This document shows positions 6,288-6,934 of a stretch of DNA of 6,934 bases, one piece after another (positions within the stretch are counted from its first letter, which is position 1; each line of letters begins with the position of its first letter). The notes beneath the pieces are model-generated. The model was not told the DNA's origin. It did not search any database and saw nothing but the letters and a program-made list of their open reading frames with translations. The stretch spans positions 1 to 6,934 of the forward strand of contig JASLXL010000111.1 of the NCBI GenBank assembly GCA_030740335.1, read 5' to 3'. The stretch is from SAR202 cluster bacterium. GTDB taxonomy: Bacteria > Chloroflexota > Dehalococcoidia > SAR202 > CAJWER01. The position numbers and the translations under genes were made by a program.

Positions 6288-6934
6288 CTAGAGCTGCTCC
6301 GTTGCAACCCTGACGGCGGACACGCTGCGATCGCGCCCGAGTATCTCAAGAGTCTCGAACAGCGGCGGCGCCACCTTCAATCCGGTCGTGGCGATCCTGA
6401 TGGAGCCCAGAAGCTGTCCAACCTTGATCCCCAGCTCCTCGGCCAAAGCGCGCAGAGCCGTCTCTATCGACTCCGTGTCGAATGACGGAAGATCCTGCAA
6501 CACCGCTAGTGCCCGATCGAGGGCAACCTTCGTATCGGGAACATCCATGCGCTTCTGGACCAGATCCTCAACCTCGTATCGGACCTGATTTGCGAAGAAA
6601 AACCGCACGAGGGGCGCAGCGTCGGCCAGCGTCTTGAGGCGCTCCTTGACCAGTGGCGCTATCTTCACGACAACCGCGCGGTCCGGCGACCCGGGGATAC
6701 CGTCAACCGGGTAGCGTCCCCAGTACTCCAGCAGCGCATCCGCCAGATCCTCGTCACTCATCTCGCGGATGTAGTGGCCGTTCATCCAGGCCAGCTTTTC
6801 AGCATCGAACAGTGCGCCAGATCGAGACACGCGCTCCAGCGAAAAAGTTTTCGTTAGTTCCGCAGACGACATGATCTCGGTCTTATCGTCAAGAGACCAG
6901 CCCAGGAGGGTCAGGAAGTTCACCAGGGACGGGG
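6288..6934 (-). CDS. gltX: Glutamyl-tRNA synthetase, C-terminal part (runs off right edge)
   Basis: The frame stays open to the right edge and supplies the last 214 residues. It enters as PSLVNFLTLLGWSLDDKTE, the family's conserved segment just after the catalytic core. FSLERVSRSGALFDAEKLAWMNGHYIR follows in two overlapping conserved blocks, then the all-helical anticodon-binding domain. It ends with GSIRIATTGLKVAPPLFETL, matching the usual LRVALTG...SPPIFEVL tail. The enzyme charges tRNA(Glu) (and, in organisms lacking GlnRS, tRNA(Gln)) with glutamate in the cytosol. The HIGH and KMSKS ATP motifs lie outside the window. The GTG at 6923 is an internal Val codon, not a start. The stop at 6290-6288 is 26 bases before the M24 hydrolase start. 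No terminator lies between them. Confidence 0.95.
   Translation of the reverse strand, partial: PSLVNFLTLLGWSLDDKTEIMSSAELTKTFSLERVSRSGALFDAEKLAWMNGHYIREMSDEDLADALLEYWGRYPVDGIPGSPDRAVVVKIAPLVKERLKTLADAAPLVRFFFANQVRYEVEDLVQKRMDVPDTKVALDRALAVLQDLPSFDTESIETALRALAEELGIKVGQLLGSIRIATTGLKVAPPLFETLEILGRDRSVSAVRVATEQL

Noticed and set aside
6921..6923. GTG as a start codon for the right-edge gene
   Set aside because: The frame is open to the window edge and the residues before it (PSL) continue the conserved GltX segment, so this is an internal Val codon.
1..6934. A defence system, toxin-antitoxin pair, CRISPR array or prophage
   Set aside because: No nuclease, toxin, repeat-spacer array, integrase or structural phage gene is visible on either strand; the region is housekeeping plus two metabolic enzymes.

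Overview
The window is a compact bacterial chromosome segment. All eight genes I can support lie on the minus strand, so transcription runs from the right edge to the left. In that order they are: the C-terminal part of glutamyl-tRNA synthetase (gltX, cut by the right edge), an M24-fold hydrolase of the creatinase/ectoine-hydrolase kind, a maleate isomerase/Asp-Glu racemase superfamily enzyme, a GatB/YqeY-domain protein, purQ, purL, a small FmdB-type zinc-ribbon protein, and the N-terminal part of D-aminoacyl-tRNA deacylase (dtd, cut by the left edge). No rRNA, tRNA, CRISPR array, phage gene or transposase gene was seen.

Layout. Bases 6934-5050 hold gltX and the M24 hydrolase, 26 bases apart and probably co-transcribed. 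Bases 5049-4916 are a gap holding a small imperfect inverted repeat of a dispersed, non-coding kind seen in many environmental genomes. Next comes the racemase-superfamily gene (4915-4160). A good sigma70-type promoter starts directly after its stop and drives yqeY (4098-3646). purQ (3587-2880) follows after 58 bases, and purL overlaps purQ by four bases (ATGA). A second promoter-like element follows the purL stop and precedes the zinc-ribbon gene (560-231). dtd starts 31 bases further on. No gene-free stretch exceeds about 135 bases.

How the genes work together. PurQ and PurL are the glutaminase and synthetase subunits of FGAM synthase, step 4 of purine biosynthesis. The third subunit, PurS, is not in this window. 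GltX, YqeY and Dtd all touch tRNA charging or its quality control. The M24 hydrolase and the racemase-family enzyme look like a small metabolic insertion among housekeeping genes. Their substrates cannot be read from the sequence.

Organism. The protein types (small PurL plus separate PurQ, zinc ribbon with a Ser/Lys/Glu tail), moderately high GC and the dispersed repeat suggest a free-living environmental bacterium. My best guess is Chloroflexota (Dehalococcoidia/SAR202-like), held with modest confidence and based on family resemblance only. The window is mostly ordinary. The most interesting points are the M24 protein whose canonical metal ligands are largely replaced, and the regulatory and repeat DNA between genes.
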